From Temnothorax longispinosus (taxonomy: Eukaryota > Arthropoda > Insecta > Hymenoptera > Formicidae), in the NCBI RefSeq assembly GCF_030848805.1, contig NC_092367.1, positions 13,757,189 to 13,821,188 of the forward strand: a DNA stretch of 64,000 bases, in the 5' to 3' direction. Below are positions 13,461 to 25,155 of this stretch, one piece after another. How positions within the stretch are numbered: position 1 is the first letter of the stretch; the number at the start of each line of letters is the position of its first letter. The translations under genes were made by a program, and so were the position numbers. Under the pieces are notes generated by a model. The model was not told the DNA's origin, did not search any database, and saw nothing but the letters and a program-made list of their open reading frames with translations.

Positions 13461-16400
13461 ATGAAAAAAATGATCGTTTATGTCCCGGGCAGAATGCCAA
13501 CTCACGTTGGTCCCTACGGCGCCGCTCGTTACCCGGGCACCCTGCTAGGAGCTGTCCCGGGTTTTTACAGCCCGGTACCCGGCTACTCCACCAGCCCGGT
13601 CTCGAGCTACTACGGGAGCCTCCAGCACCAACCACCGCTGGACCTTCCGGTTTGGCCGCGGAGGATGCCGGCCGAGGAGGAACTGGGGGCCTCGCCGGCC
13701 GCCAGTCTGACCGGGCTGGGGGTGTCCCCGGGCAACGGCGGGCCCCCGAGTCCGGCGCACAGCGACTCGGACGCGTCCAGCTCGAGCTTGGAACTGGGTA
13801 CCATCAGGACCGGCGACAACGCTCAACTAAAATGCAGGTAAAGAAAAAAACATGAAAGAAAACGTTAAACATTTGTTACTTGGACGATCCTTGTGCAACG
13901 AGACGTAATATAAAAATTATCGAAGACTTATTAAATATATAATATAGTATTTAAATGATATAGATTAAGTATACATATAGCTAAAAGTTATATGAATTAT
14001 ATATTCTTTAAATATCTTTCGAGAAGTCATAGATCGCTGGATCGACCGATTGGCTCGGGCATTACTTCTCGGCGAGTACACTGCACTCATTGTCGGTATC
14101 ATTATTGTATTGTTAGAAGACCAATTAAGATAGGAGTGAGAAAGATAAAGTCACTCACCGTATTATTTTAAAGAAATTTAATATCTTCGTTAAGCGTCAC
14201 CGCGGGAAAAGTCGATACTTCTGCTTTCAGCTAGATTAGCTTATTCGAATCGCATCAAACTCAGCGTTAGCACTTGTTTACAGTTTAGAACGTATAAAGA
14301 TAGCATCCCACTCTCCGGTTTCGCGAGATATACGAAATCACGAGATATCTAAATGCAACACAGATTTCTTGTATCGGTCGGTATACGTGAATCCTGATTG
14401 ACGTCGACTTCTCTTATCGCAAGATAAGCGATGTAATCCTATGAGCTTTTCTATTTATCTTTCCTTTTCATACAAATTTATCCGAACCAATTATTTTATC
14501 TTAATCCCCGCTCGCATTTTTCTTCCACCTGCTTATCTTATCTCTCTCTCTCACCTACGTACTAATTAATATTTTTCAACGTACACTTTTCTAACGACGT
14601 ACGTACAACTTTATCTGATACATCTATTAGAAAATGATACGGCAATAAGGCAATGCGCGCTTTACGCATCTCGTCCCTCTCTATATATTGTTCATCAAGA
14701 AATTACCACAACTAATGCACTCGAGACAATCAAACGTCGTCGTCTCACTTCCGTTTGCGCTTTGTCGTAGACATTTTGTATTCCTCCTAAACGACGCTAA
14801 TTTATCTCCCTCGATATAGATGTGCGGATATGTCCATGCGCGCTTACACGTGCCAGTTATATACATACCAGTTACAACCAGTTTTCCGTATCTCTCGGCT
14901 GATACCGCCGGAGATCTATACTGACTTCCTCGGATACCCGGAGAAAATTCTGTAATTCATCTCGACAAGTGCATCTACCCAACATCTACCTAGTCTCGGA
15001 ACGTCCGAGATTAAGAGCTCGACTCGCGGACTCGTTTTCTTCCTCGCGCGCGTTTTTTGCGGGAATTCAAATCTATCCGGCGCGCTTTCTCCAGGGACAG
15101 CTTCCCCTCGCGGGACGAGAGGGATCTGTATCTCTAATGGTAAACAGGTTTGCGACCGGCTCGGTTTATATTCAAAGTCTACGCGCTCTTGATAAAATTT
15201 AGACTCGATACAAGGCGAAACGATAACGATTGCCTTCGGATAACGAGGGGGAAGAAGGCAACTGGTTGATTTCGTAAAACGATGAATCACACTGACCGCT
15301 GCGTGCTACATGTTTAAAACAGATTTTCGTTACAATTATAATTTATATTACACGTATATGCACGATACAGCGAATTCCAAAGCATCATTGGCTTCTATAT
15401 ATCGTGACGCGAATAAAAGTAGTAAAGAGGGTCTTCTTATTATCGCGCGCAGTTTCGGAGAACGCGATTATCACAAAGAAATTATTTCTTACATGCGACG
15501 GACACGTGAAAGCCCGAGCGCTCACTGTGATCACAGTGAATATCACATTCTTTGCTATCAAAACACTTGTCCGTTTCATCAACCATATATCTCTAAATAT
15601 AGCTTCTTTTATTAAACGCGATCGATCTACAATCTTAATTAATGGAAAATGTGGTTGATCAGAGACTTATATGTACACAGAAAAAAAGAAGTGTCAAATC
15701 AAAACTTATAATTGCAACAACCTATATTCCTCTTATAAAAATTTCAACTTCTTTTTCTTGATTGAACTATATGTTTAAAACTATATAAATGACTTTATTC
15801 AAGCAAGTTTTCTTCGTTCAACACAATATAATTTTATTTCAAGATTAGTGATTGTTAAGTATATTATAAGTTATGATTTGATTCTTTTTTTTTCTGTGTA
15901 TATAGCACATTATTTTGAGGTCATATTATGTAACGCTGGGTGTTAATTTGTAATGGCTATAATATTAGATACATATCCCGCGAAGATATATTTTATAGTT
16001 TGTACAATTCCTACTATTTATCAAATAAATGAAGATAAGAGTCGTCGCGGGTGTTTGGCCAATCAAATCGTTCAAGATTACCTTGATCCACGACCTCCTG
16101 TGAGCATATCCGTGCTTCTTAAATTGGAAGAATTTGTTGTCGTTGACTGGAATAGTACCGAAGACTCCAGTCTCTCTCTTGCGATAAACTGGTGTCAAAC
16201 GGCGGCAATTGCAAAATGGCCGCAATTGGTATCAATTGAACGAGCCAGCGAGCGTTCATGTGATGCAAATTATATTTCGATACTTCAGAGCAGCGTCAGG
16301 CGGCTATATTTACATATCAGTCTCTATTGAACTCGCAATTTCGCAAAGCTAAAACAAAAAATAAAACAAATCGAACAATAAAGTTTGTTACGTGTTTCTT

Positions 16401-17923
16401 AACGGTACATATGTTGAAAGAATTAAATTTGTATTGTCCTCCTTTTACAGATGGCAAGACTGTGGCCGATGGTTCACGTCCCTAGAGCAACTTGCAGGAC
16501 ACGTTGGGAGATTGCACGCGGCGCCCGGTCCACGGGGTCTGTTTTATTGCGGATGGGAGGGATGTGCGAGAGGCGAGCGTGGGTTTAACGCGAGGTAAAA
16601 CTCCTCCGGATGTAATATTATGCGCGCGTAACACAGAAATCACTTTTCTTAACAAACACTCTCGTGTCTCTTTCATGCAGGTACAAGATGCTGGTCCATG
16701 TACGAACACACACGAACGAGAAGCCGCACCATTGCTTCCAGTGCGACAAGAGCTTCAGCAGAGCTGAAAACCTGAAGATCCACGCGCGCTCTCACACCGG
16801 CGAGCGTCCCTACGTCTGTCCCGTCGAGGGTTGCAATAAGGCTTACTCGAATTCTTCGGACAGATTCAAGCATACTAGAACTCACGCTGTAGATAAGCCA
16901 TATTACTGCAAGGTGCCGGGCTGCCCGAAGAGGTATACCGATCCGTCGTCCTTGAGGAAGCACGTTAAAACCTACCGCCACTACGTGAACAACAACGACA
17001 AGGTCCAGGAGAAGAGCTTCGACGATAGCAACGTTCAGGAGAAAATGAGATTTGACGTTAATTCGCCCGACAAGCAGAGCAGTAGCGCGCATTCCGAGTC
17101 GGACAAGAAGGACTCTAGTATCGAGAGCAGCGTGTCGGGCTGCAGCCCGAAGACCAGCAACAGCTTCGAAGAGCAGAGAAACTTCGTCGAGTGGAACAAC
17201 TTGTATAATCTTCAGGAACAGCGGAAGGAACAGGAGCAGGTCACCCCGCCGAAACCTACGTACGAGCAGGACGTGAAGATCTATCCGAGGATGTACGATG
17301 ACAATTACATAATACCAGACAGGATTCAGGTGAATCCCATGTACGCCTCCGGTACCACCATTATCAAGGACTGCTCCGTAGCGTCGCCGCCTCATACGAG
17401 TCCGGGTCGAGTGTCCGACACAATGCCGCGCATCGGGATGCAGTCGACGCCCATCAAGACCGAGGAGTCGATGGAGTACACCAAGACCGCCACAGTGGAC
17501 TACAGGAACATCGAGTCGATCGTCAACAGTACGCCCTGCAAAAAGGAGAGCACGGTTAGTTGCGATCCAGTAAGACATTCGGTGATCAAGCGGGCGGAGG
17601 ATCTGAAGATGGAGGTGGAGCAGATGCCGCTCAAAGAGGAATTGAAGGATACCAGCGGTGACTGCTGCTGCCGGCACAAGTGTTGCGTGCATAGCAACGA
17701 TAGCATCCTGCAGAAGACCAAGATCCTGTCGGATCTCCTTATCAAGGCGCAGAACCCGCTCTTCCGACATCTATTGAGCTCGGTGGATTTGCACGGGCTA
17801 GAGAACATGTGGAGCAACATCGTGGATACGAGTAACACATGCGGCCAAGACCTCAGAGTAAAGAACGAGACCGTCACCGAGATGGAGCAAGACCTGCCGT
17901 TGGACTTGACGATTAACAAATAA
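13461..17923 (+). CDS. sug: GLIS2/sugarbabe-type C2H2 zinc-finger transcription factor (3 exons)
   Basis: DNA-binding nuclear factor of the GLI/GLIS/ZIC superfamily. Exons are 13461-13837, 16451-16594 and 16681-17923; both introns are GT-AG and split the codon after its second base, giving 587 residues. Five fingers: C125/C130/H143/H148, C159/C164/H180/H184, C192/C195/H208/H212, C220/C225/H238/H242 and C250/C255/H268/H274. The link HTNEKPH and block YTDPSSLRKH are typical of the GLIS2 subgroup, to which Drosophila sugarbabe belongs; lame duck-type (GLIS1/3) proteins have a different finger 3. Finger 1 is divided by intron 1, right after its first cysteine. The N-terminus is rich in Pro, Gly and Ser. 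The C-terminus ends PLDLTINK, matching a CtBP-binding PxDLS/T motif. Start chosen at 13461 (MKKM); the next ATG, 13470, is equally possible, and the frame is open upstream to 13185, so a longer N-terminus or a further 5' exon cannot be excluded. Confidence 0.92.
15674..15900. mobile_element. MITE in intron 1 of the GLIS/sugarbabe gene
   Basis: About 227 bp with terminal inverted repeats beginning TACACAGAAAAAAA and continuing through TCAAATCA to AACTTATAA on both ends. AT-rich, with no coding capacity. It lies about 550 bp upstream of exon 2. Confidence 0.75.
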
Positions 17924-18624
17924 CGAACAAAATTGGCTGTCAACATATAAACGTAGTAGTCGTGTCAATACAAATTTTATCTCATCATTTTTAACAAGAT
18001 CCAAATCAAACGAAACGCTACGAATCTTAAATGCAGTCAATCGATATGATAATTAACTGAACGACAAAGAATAATTATAATTTATCATGAATGAAAAGTT
18101 TCAATCGCATTGCGAAACCAAATATATTTTAATACCTTATAATGTGAAAAAGATGACGAGATAGGAGCAATCCATGATTGGACAAGAATTTGCTCAATCC
18201 ATAGCTATTTAAAAATGGTTGCACTAATCGAAGGTAACCATTAATCAAAGGTAATCGAAGCTTACCGGTGCAACTCGACAATTTAAACAATTTGATCGAT
18301 TACTTGGAGACGATGTTTCCGCTTTCGAATTGGCTACTAAAATCGGATAGCTGAAACAATAATGGAAGTTAAACTGAGAACTTATTATAAGGCTGTAAAT
18401 ATATCTGAAAAGTACGTACAGAAATGTGAAATAATTGGCTTCTGCCCCGTAATTTATCTATTAGAATTGAATTTCAAGAGTTATAGTTTTTATAAAGTAA
18501 GACGCTTAACAATCATATCTCAGTACTCAATGTAAACAAAACATATGTATCATATGTATATAGAAATTTATATGTATGTATATGTATGTGTGGCGAGTCA
18601 ATTGATAAATGAAGTAATATGGAG

Positions 18625-18800
18625 TAAAGTGCCCAGAGAACATTAAGACATCTTATAGACCGTCTAAAAGACATCCCTAAAATTCCCGAGACGTCTTATA
18701 AAATTGTTAAAAAAGAATCTTATAACATCTTTAAAACGTTTCATATTCCGATGACGATTAGAACGTTGTTTTAAAATATCTTTAAGATGTCTTATTTTCA
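18625..18800. repeat. Repeat with recurring GTCTTA/TAAGAC motif
   Basis: Multiple direct and inverted copies of a motif near AAGACATCTTA/AGACGTCTTA, resembling the core of the hairpin at 6131-6238. The outer boundaries are not clear. Likely a decayed MITE. Confidence 0.4.
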
Positions 18801-18989
18801 TTTTTAGATACATTGCAAAGCAAACATTAATAATACAAAAGTGCGTTAACAAGAAAAAGATGCAAAAGAAAAACTCATTGCTTTATATATAAATAATTTA
18901 ATATTTACATATATAATTTTGTTAACGATTTATCTCCTATTTCACACATATATATGTATGTATATATGTACATATATATGTACTACGGT

Positions 18990-19086
18990 ATTCATAGTCG
19001 GATCTTATATTTAAGATCTTATGAACCAATCACACACAGAGTATTAGCATCTTAAGACAGTCTTGAAATAAAATCCAACTATGAAT
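18990..19086. mobile_element. Small MITE with ATTCATAGT termini
   Basis: About 97 bp. The left end ATTCATAGTCGGAT is the near-perfect inverse of the right end ATCCAACTATGAAT, with further pairing inward through the ATTT/TTAAGA region. It is flanked by TATATG simple repeat and has no ORF. Confidence 0.65.
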
Positions 19087-19865
19087 GCGGACCTATATAT
19101 GCTCATATATATTTATGTATATGCATATATAATACATATATATGTATATAAATATATTATATTTGTTATAACATATATAAAGGTATGTATTATAATAGAT
19201 GCAGGCCAGTTTTTGTCATTAGCAAAGAATGTAAGTATTAAATTATTGATATACTAATTACTTATCAAGTAATTCCAGTTTTTCTTTCATATTCTTCTTT
19301 TTATTAACGCCTTTCCGAAAAGCTTTGCCTTTGTGTCGTTATAACATCGACTAATACAAAGTATTGGAGTGTCAGATTTTAAATAACATTAAAATTTTTA
19401 TAAGCTATATTATATCCACATTGGCCATATGTCATATATTCTAATCAATAAATATTATAATCGGTAATGTGTAAATAGTTGTACACGCTCCAAAAAATGT
19501 CAAAAATAATATTTAGCCATCTTTTCAAAAAGTTTTTAAAACGTCTTTTAAACACACGTGTTGTCTGAGGTGCCTTTCTCTGTTAGCAGAACATGTTTAA
19601 CGATGTGAATAAATAAAAAAAAAAATATTTATGTGTTGTTTTTCCCTCCCTTCGCAGTAAATTGTTTGCGTAATATAATCATAGCTGCTTGTAGTGTAAT
19701 TAATATAAGTGCACATGATGATATTAGATATTTGTAAATTTTATAAAGTTAAAGAATTTATGCACGTGAAAAGTTAATAAAAGATGTTTGCAAAAAAAAA
19801 TGTCGATATGGGAGTATTAATGATTAAATGCGCGCACACACACGGTAATATTAATTTCATTACTT

Positions 19866-19871
19866 TTTATT
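19866..19871 (-). terminator. Candidate polyadenylation signal of coilin
   Basis: AATAAA on the minus strand, about 270 bases past the coilin stop codon. Position and sequence fit; not proven. Confidence 0.4.
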
Positions 19872-20139
19872 TCTAAAACTAGCGTATGGCTCAACTAAAC
19901 ATGGTTTGTATCATAAATTCAATATTAATGTGAAATTAGATCGCGTATCAAGTCTAAGTGTCAAAACTATTAAACTTTTTTAAAAAACAACGAATTGTAG
20001 TGATATAAAACTGAACGCGAATACAATTCAAATAAAAAATTATGTAAATTAATTAACAAGTTAAACATAAAATACACAGTTGCGTCTTAAACAGAATAAA
20101 ATTAAAATACGGGAACAAGTACGTATAAAACGAAAGAAA

Positions 20140-22056
20140 TTACGAAATTAAACGCAGTTCTATCATCTGCGAATAATTAAGTACAAATGTATGTTCATCA
20201 GAATGACTTTTGGACTCATCATCTGAGACGGAGAACTTTCCCAGTGGCACTTGGACTTCATGTCTACCACCTGTAAATAATACGGAGTTATTGAATATAG
20301 TTGCAATATAGTTGAAAATATACCTACAGAGTATCTGAAGAGTATAATTTCCAGACTGTGCGCAAGAGCCTACTACTTCGGCAATAATAAAATTGGACAT
20401 CTGAGGCGTGTAATCCGCGCCAATCTTTAAAGTCTGAAATTTAATGTCGTTTAGGAAAAGATACAGTTAGTTTTAATGTACAGTGTGCGATACATACTTT
20501 GAATGCAATAATGTCATTAATCTGTGGTTTTCTCGTCATGACTGGGATCCTCTCTAATGTAGTATACAAGCTTTTATAACATGGTACTTCTTTTTTAGAT
20601 TCCTTGCTACATAAATTTTTTTCTATGCTATCCTCCATAACTTTATTTAAATTTTTACTTTTTATCTCGTCGTTTAACATACTTTCCGTTTTAGCTCCGT
20701 TTTTTATTTTTTTGTTTACGAATGTCATGGGCGTCGAGGTTTGTCCTAATGCTAAAAGTGTAGAAAGATCTCTAGAAGACGATGCTTTGCTTAAGGATTC
20801 ATTTTTAGATACTTCTTGTACTATTTGTTTCGCTATGTTATGTTCATCATTTTCCATATTATCAAACCGTATATGTTTTCCTGACGGAATCGTATAGGAA
20901 TCTATTATCTTTGGTTTTTTTGATTTTGGTTCTCTTGGTAAGTTTTCCTCAGTTGTACCAGGAGGTGTCACAACGAGCTGAGATCGATTTTTTGGCTTTC
21001 GTTTTCGTACTCGTTTCCTCTTTGCAACAATAGAATCTAACATGCTACAATCCGCTGTTAAATTGTTATCTGTAGTTTTAGAATCTGTATCATCTGCTCC
21101 ACTATGATCGACCGCTGTGTCACTAATTACACTGTAGAATGTCATATCTCTCGTGATATTACCTAAAATACAAGCAATGTATCAGTAATCTCACATTATA
21201 GAATAAACATTATTTTGCTTCATGTATTTATATGCAATACAGCATAAATGAAATAAACCTACTTATGGGACTTGGTTGAGTATTATTAGAGGTGTCATTA
21301 GACATATCCTGTACAGTTATTCCTGTTTTAATATTTGTCGTCTGGACCTGCATTTCACCTATAGAACCATTGCTTGTTTCTACATTAGGAGCTTTGTCAC
21401 TTATCCCCGATCCAGGAACTACTCTGGAATTAATCAGATTGTTAATCAGAGCATATAATTAACTTAATTATGTTCTATAACTAATCATATGTAATTAATT
21501 TGGGATAACGCGAGGCTCTATGTGAAAGCAGTCAACTTCGCAGATCTCGAGTTTGATCCTTCATCCCAGATGCCTTGGCATAAGAGGTTGAAAGTTAAAG
21601 AATTGTGAGTGACGGAATATAAGATGAGTTGAACTGCTGACGCGATTCTATGACATAGTTAATTAATCAAAACCAGAAATTGTCATAATCGAAGTATTAA
21701 TAATAAAAGTTACAAATTGTAAAAAATATATCGATAAAATAAAACTGTACTAACAGGATTGTCTCATTCTCCTTGAGTATACGCACATCCTCGATCGGAG
21801 GTAGATATTCGGTATCGTTCAGCAACAGGTGAAACGGTTCCGCGATGTTGAACAGTTTGCTGATATGCTGCTTCATATGAATAACCTGCTGGATCTTCGT
21901 TCCGTCGACGAATACCCAGCAAAATCGACGCGCATCGTCGAAGAACTTGGACAGGTCCACCTTCAGTCGAAAATGTGGACGCTTCATCGTGACTTCCTCC
22001 ACAGTTGTCATTACGGAACGTTGATCGACACGCATAAGCGACACGTGTACCGGCAT
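20140..22056 (-). CDS. coil: Coilin (Cajal-body scaffold protein), 5 exons
   Basis: Nuclear scaffold of Cajal bodies that organises snRNP and scaRNP maturation. Exons on the minus strand: 22056-21755, 21423-21263, 21162-20498, 20433-20328 and 20270-20140. All introns are GT-AG with compatible phases, giving 454 residues. Residues about 28-104 match the N-terminal coilin self-association domain, ending ENETILVVPG. The middle is acidic and Ser/Thr-rich with a basic nuclear-localisation-like tract around residues 201-215 (AKRKRVRKRK). The C-terminus, about residues 348-454, matches the atypical coilin Tudor fold: ERIPVMTRKPQINDIIAFK continues across the intron to a YTP..SNFIIAEV stretch. The exon 4 donor is fixed by phase, since the alternative donor four bases downstream would give an immediate stop. 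Start codon 22056 was chosen; in-frame ATGs for Met8, Met16 and Met24 also precede the domain. Length is somewhat below vertebrate coilin (about 576), as expected for a shorter linker. Confidence 0.88.
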
Positions 22057-22204
22057 GAACAGCAATCACAACATCACAACACAACAACGTGATCGTCAAC
22101 CGGGTCAACCCGCTCCACGGCCGGCGCTCGCAGCGTTGCTAGAAATGTCGCTTGTTTTCGCGCATGTGCAATGGCATTTATAGAGGCGGACGCATGCAGT
22201 GTAT

Positions 22205-22224
22205 ACAGGGTGTCCCATTTAAAA
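22205..22224. repeat. Fragment of a transposon end (CAGGGTGTCCCATTT)
   Basis: CAGGGTGTCCCATTTAAA is a common terminal motif of insect DNA transposons. No matching opposite end was found nearby, so this is a remnant or a chance match. Confidence 0.35.
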
Positions 22225-22238
22225 CAATACGTCGAATA

Positions 22239-22406
22239 AAGGCCATTTCACGTAACAAAGTTTTAGTTTTAATCGTAAGGCCGTAAGAAAATAGACCAAT
22301 CACACTCGATTATTCTTCAAGCGCGAGAAGAATAATCGACTGCGATTGGTCTATTTTCTTACGGCCTTACGATTACAACTAAAACTTTGTTACGTGCAAT
22401 GGCCTT
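22239..22406. mobile_element. Foldback MITE, family A copy 1
   Basis: 168-bp near-perfect palindrome. The arms start AAGGCCATT and run through AACAAAGTTTTAGTT and GGCCGTAAGAAAATAGACC; the tip is an AAGAATAATCGA hairpin. A second copy lies at 23260-23540. No coding capacity. Confidence 0.85.
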
Positions 22407-22584
22407 AACTCAAATTCATAAAGGCTACGTTCGCTTTGGGCGCTTTCGCATCAATCTATCTTTATTGCTCATTACATGTTGAAAAAAGATGGAGTGATGC
22501 TTTCAGCACAAAAGCACTCAAAGCGAACGCAGCCAAAAATTTAAGATAAGGTTGATGAAAACATGTGCTTACTTTAAAGGGTAT

Positions 22585-22679
22585 TTAAGCTCTAAGCCGT
22601 AAGAAACTGACCAATCACAGTGCAATGTGAGGAGAATACTCGACTGTGATTGGTCAATTTCTTACGGCTTAGAGCTTAA
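22585..22679. mobile_element. TTAA-flanked foldback MITE, family B
   Basis: Palindrome beginning TTAAGCTCTAAGCCG and ending CGGCTTAGAGCTTAA. Its CGTAAGAAA..TGACCAATCAC core resembles family A. The TTAA at each end fits the target preference of piggyBac-type elements. Its right-hand TTAA is also the left TTAA of the next element. Confidence 0.8.
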
Positions 22680-23231
22680 GGTGATCCTAAAGCCGTCTGT
22701 AATACCGGTTTTTTTCTTAGCACTAATCTTTTAATTGGCTTTATAGAAATGCAAAATTCTTGTCTAGAATTAAAGTACGCATCAAAATCTAGGCCATGGT
22801 GGTCGAATTTATATCGAAAACGAAAAAAAATTAATATTTTTTGTTATACGTGACGACAATATTTGCTTTGTACAAAAATTTCACAATAAATATCCACAAA
22901 ATTAGACCGGCATGACTTAGGGACAACATGTAAGAACAATATCGTGCAATTGGAACTAAGAATAAAAGCTTACAAAAAAAGATTAATTGTAATGAATGCA
23001 ATATAACCTATAACCATGTCTATCCTTGTCTATCATCATTAGGTTTGTTCGCGTTGCTTAAATCCCCAAACATTTTTGCACTTGAAATGAGATAAATATA
23101 TATTCGGCCGTTGGGGAGAGAGAAAGCGAAGATGCTGAGTGCAAAAAGTGCAAGCAACGCGAATGGAGTGATTGTCTATACAAGGACAGATATAGAATTC
23201 GGTCGGTAATACAGACGGCTTTAGGATCACC
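22680..23231. mobile_element. TTAA-flanked non-autonomous DNA element
   Basis: 552 bp with terminal inverted repeats GGTGATCCTAAAGCCGTCTG...AATACC (about 27 bp). It is bordered by TTAA at 22676-22679 and 23232-23235. The interior is AT-rich with no transposase ORF. Ends and target site fit a piggyBac-type non-autonomous element inserted at the terminal TTAA of the neighbouring family B MITE. Confidence 0.8.
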
Positions 23232-23259
23232 TTAAAGCAATTAGGTTGTAGACCAGCAC

Positions 23260-23540
23260 TAACAAAGTTTTAGTTTTAATCGTTAAGCCTTGTGTACACG
23301 ATACTAGAAATCGGTCCGAGTTTCGGTTTAAGCCAATGAAACTGCTGCTTTTCTATAAGAGCTGCAAGTTGATTGGCTTAAACCGAAACTCGGACCGATC
23401 AAGGCTTAAGGCCATAAGAAAATAGACCAATCACACTCGATTATTCTTCAAGCGCGAGAAGAATAATCGACTGCGATCATTGGTCTATTTTTTTACGGCC
23501 TTACGATTACAACTAAAACTTTGTTAAGTGCAATGGCCTT
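23260..23540. mobile_element. Foldback MITE, family A copy 2, interrupted
   Basis: Matches family A at 22239-22406 (AACAAAGTTTTAGTT arms, AAGAATAATCGA tip), but its left arm is interrupted after ATCGT by a second element (23287-23405). The outermost left AAGGCCATT is missing. Confidence 0.8.
23287..23405. mobile_element. Nested TTAA-flanked foldback MITE
   Basis: 119-bp foldback with ends GCCTTG..CAAGGC and inner arms TCGGTCCGAGTTTCGGTTTA. It is flanked by TTAA at 23283-23286 and 23406-23409. It sits inside the left arm of the family A copy, so it inserted later. Confidence 0.8.
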
Positions 23541-23599
23541 TACACGACTCGATTTATGCCGAAGTTATAAACATCGGATCTTATAATTACTGATGTTAC

Positions 23600-23695
23600 A
23601 GCCCCTTGCACAATAGGCGACAGCGACAGCGACAAAAGGTTGCCGACAAAGCTATATACCTTTCGCTATGGCTATCGCCTATTGTGCAAGGGGCT
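23600..23695. mobile_element. Foldback MITE (AGCCCCTTGCACAATAGGCGA ends)
   Basis: 96 bp with 20-bp arms AGCCCCTTGCACAATAGGCG and their inverse at the right end, plus imperfect inner pairing. No ORF. Confidence 0.75.
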
Positions 23696-23701
23696 TTAAT
23701 G

Positions 23702-23829
23702 GCCGTGTTCACCAGACACAACTGTTGAGTTCGTCTTATCAACACACTGCGTTGATTGGTTGGTTCTAAAAGTAAGAGCCAATCACGTTCGACTGCTTCT
23801 CAGCGGCTTGGTCTGCTGAACGCGCCCAA
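23702..23829 (+). mobile_element. MITE family C, copy 1
   Basis: About 128 bp with ends near GTGTTCACCAGAC and GTCTGCTGAACGCG. The same element in opposite orientation, closely similar along its length, lies at 55092-55219 just upstream of Atg5. No coding capacity. Confidence 0.75.
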
Positions 23830-23839
23830 TAATGCCGTG

Positions 23840-24767
23840 TAAACGCTCTTTCACGACGAAGTTATCACATCGATTGATTCTCAACCAATTACAATCGAAT
23901 ATTATATCTTACATGTATTGATAAATATTAACTTATTTTATATATTATATATTTATATTATATATGTTAAATATAATCTTATAATTTATTTAGCGTTCTT
24001 TATAAAATAGCATTGCTTAAATTTAAATTGTATAAAATTTCTTTTTTTATGTTTGCTTGTATTTCTATATACTAATCCATATACTAAATATTATAAAATA
24101 TCAATAATATTAATAGTATTTCTATAATATAAATTTAAGGATTTAATAATAAGAAAGGATTATAAAAAATCAATGTATATTTAAAAGTCAAAATTTTCGG
24201 TATAAAATACAATTAACAGTTTCAGTAATAAATGTTGCTTGTTTGTTATGTATCATTAATATCGGCATAATCCATGTTTTCCGATTAATGCAGCCGATGT
24301 GGATATCTGATAGTATTAGAGTAATTAACTTAATGAAGGTATTAATTAATAATAATATATATTATAAAAATACTTTGCACAATATATCATGTATCATTAC
24401 TTTATACTTTACATTGTCGCGTTAATTTCGACATTTGTCTATACGTCAATTTAGTAACAAATCTTCTTTTAGTAAAAACCTTCAAAAATCGTGATGCTTG
24501 TCTGTGTATCGCTTTGAAAATATCATAATCCGTAATGTTGCTAATTATTCTACCTATTCTGTCCATTTTGAAATTTTTGAAAACCTGCATTTATGTAGAG
24601 AACAATAAACATGTAGAAAAATGATTCAATTTTTATTTAATCTAAAACTAAAATTATCACACTTTGAAGATTTAAACGGTTAATAAGATTTATAAAAAGT
24701 AATTTTTTTATAGGTGTAAGTTATCCCTATTTTTGTATATGTTTAAATTATATCTCTAGTATTTATT
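23840..24767. other. AT-rich DNA, no gene recognised
   Basis: Very AT-rich, with short frames only. The minus-strand frame at 24402-24590 is basic but resembles nothing I know. No repeat structure was identified. Confidence 0.45.
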
Positions 24768-25155
24768 GTTGCGACATGAAAGGTATTGCAAAATAAATTG
24801 TGTTACCTACTATCCGCATAAATTTAATTATAAACAAAAGTAAAAATATTAATAATTAATAAGATTCAAGTGATAAGTAGATATTAGCCGTAGCAAAACC
24901 TAAAATCCGTATAATTCCTATAATAGTTTATTAACGCCCAATACATTTTAATTAACCATACAAACTATTAAAAAATAAAATATGTGTGTATGTGTGCGTA
25001 CGTGTGTGTGACAAGTGATCTCAAAGTACTTGGTGCATTTCTGCATTACTCCTTTAATCGCATTAATATTTATAAAAAGTGATCAGAAGAGTAGAAAATC
25101 TAATAGAGAAATAATTACTTAAAATGGTATAATAATGCATACCCGTCAACAACGC

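Larger units (their letters stand above)
17924..20139. other. Convergent intergenic region between sugarbabe and coilin
   Basis: AT-rich DNA between the stop codons of the two convergent genes. It must hold both 3' UTRs. Possible polyadenylation hexamers for the plus-strand gene occur at 19447-19452 and 19608-19613. It also contains TATATG-type simple repeats (about 18890-19190) and MITE-like segments listed separately. Confidence 0.55.

Noticed and set aside
13378..13855. Several overlapping frames on both strands over sugarbabe exon 1
   Set aside because: Caused by the high GC content of that exon; only the frame that splices into the fingers is supported.
16673..17770. 365-codon open frame antisense to exon 3 of the sugarbabe-type gene
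   Set aside because: It is the shadow of the codon-biased zinc-finger exon; the predicted protein is Val/Arg/Leu-rich without domains, while the sense strand has a clear family match.
20604..20897. 97-codon plus-strand frame inside coilin
   Set aside because: Antisense shadow of coilin exon 3.
21764..22108. Open frames on both strands over coilin exon 1
   Set aside because: Shadows of the coilin N-terminal domain, which has the recognisable family sequence and a proper donor.
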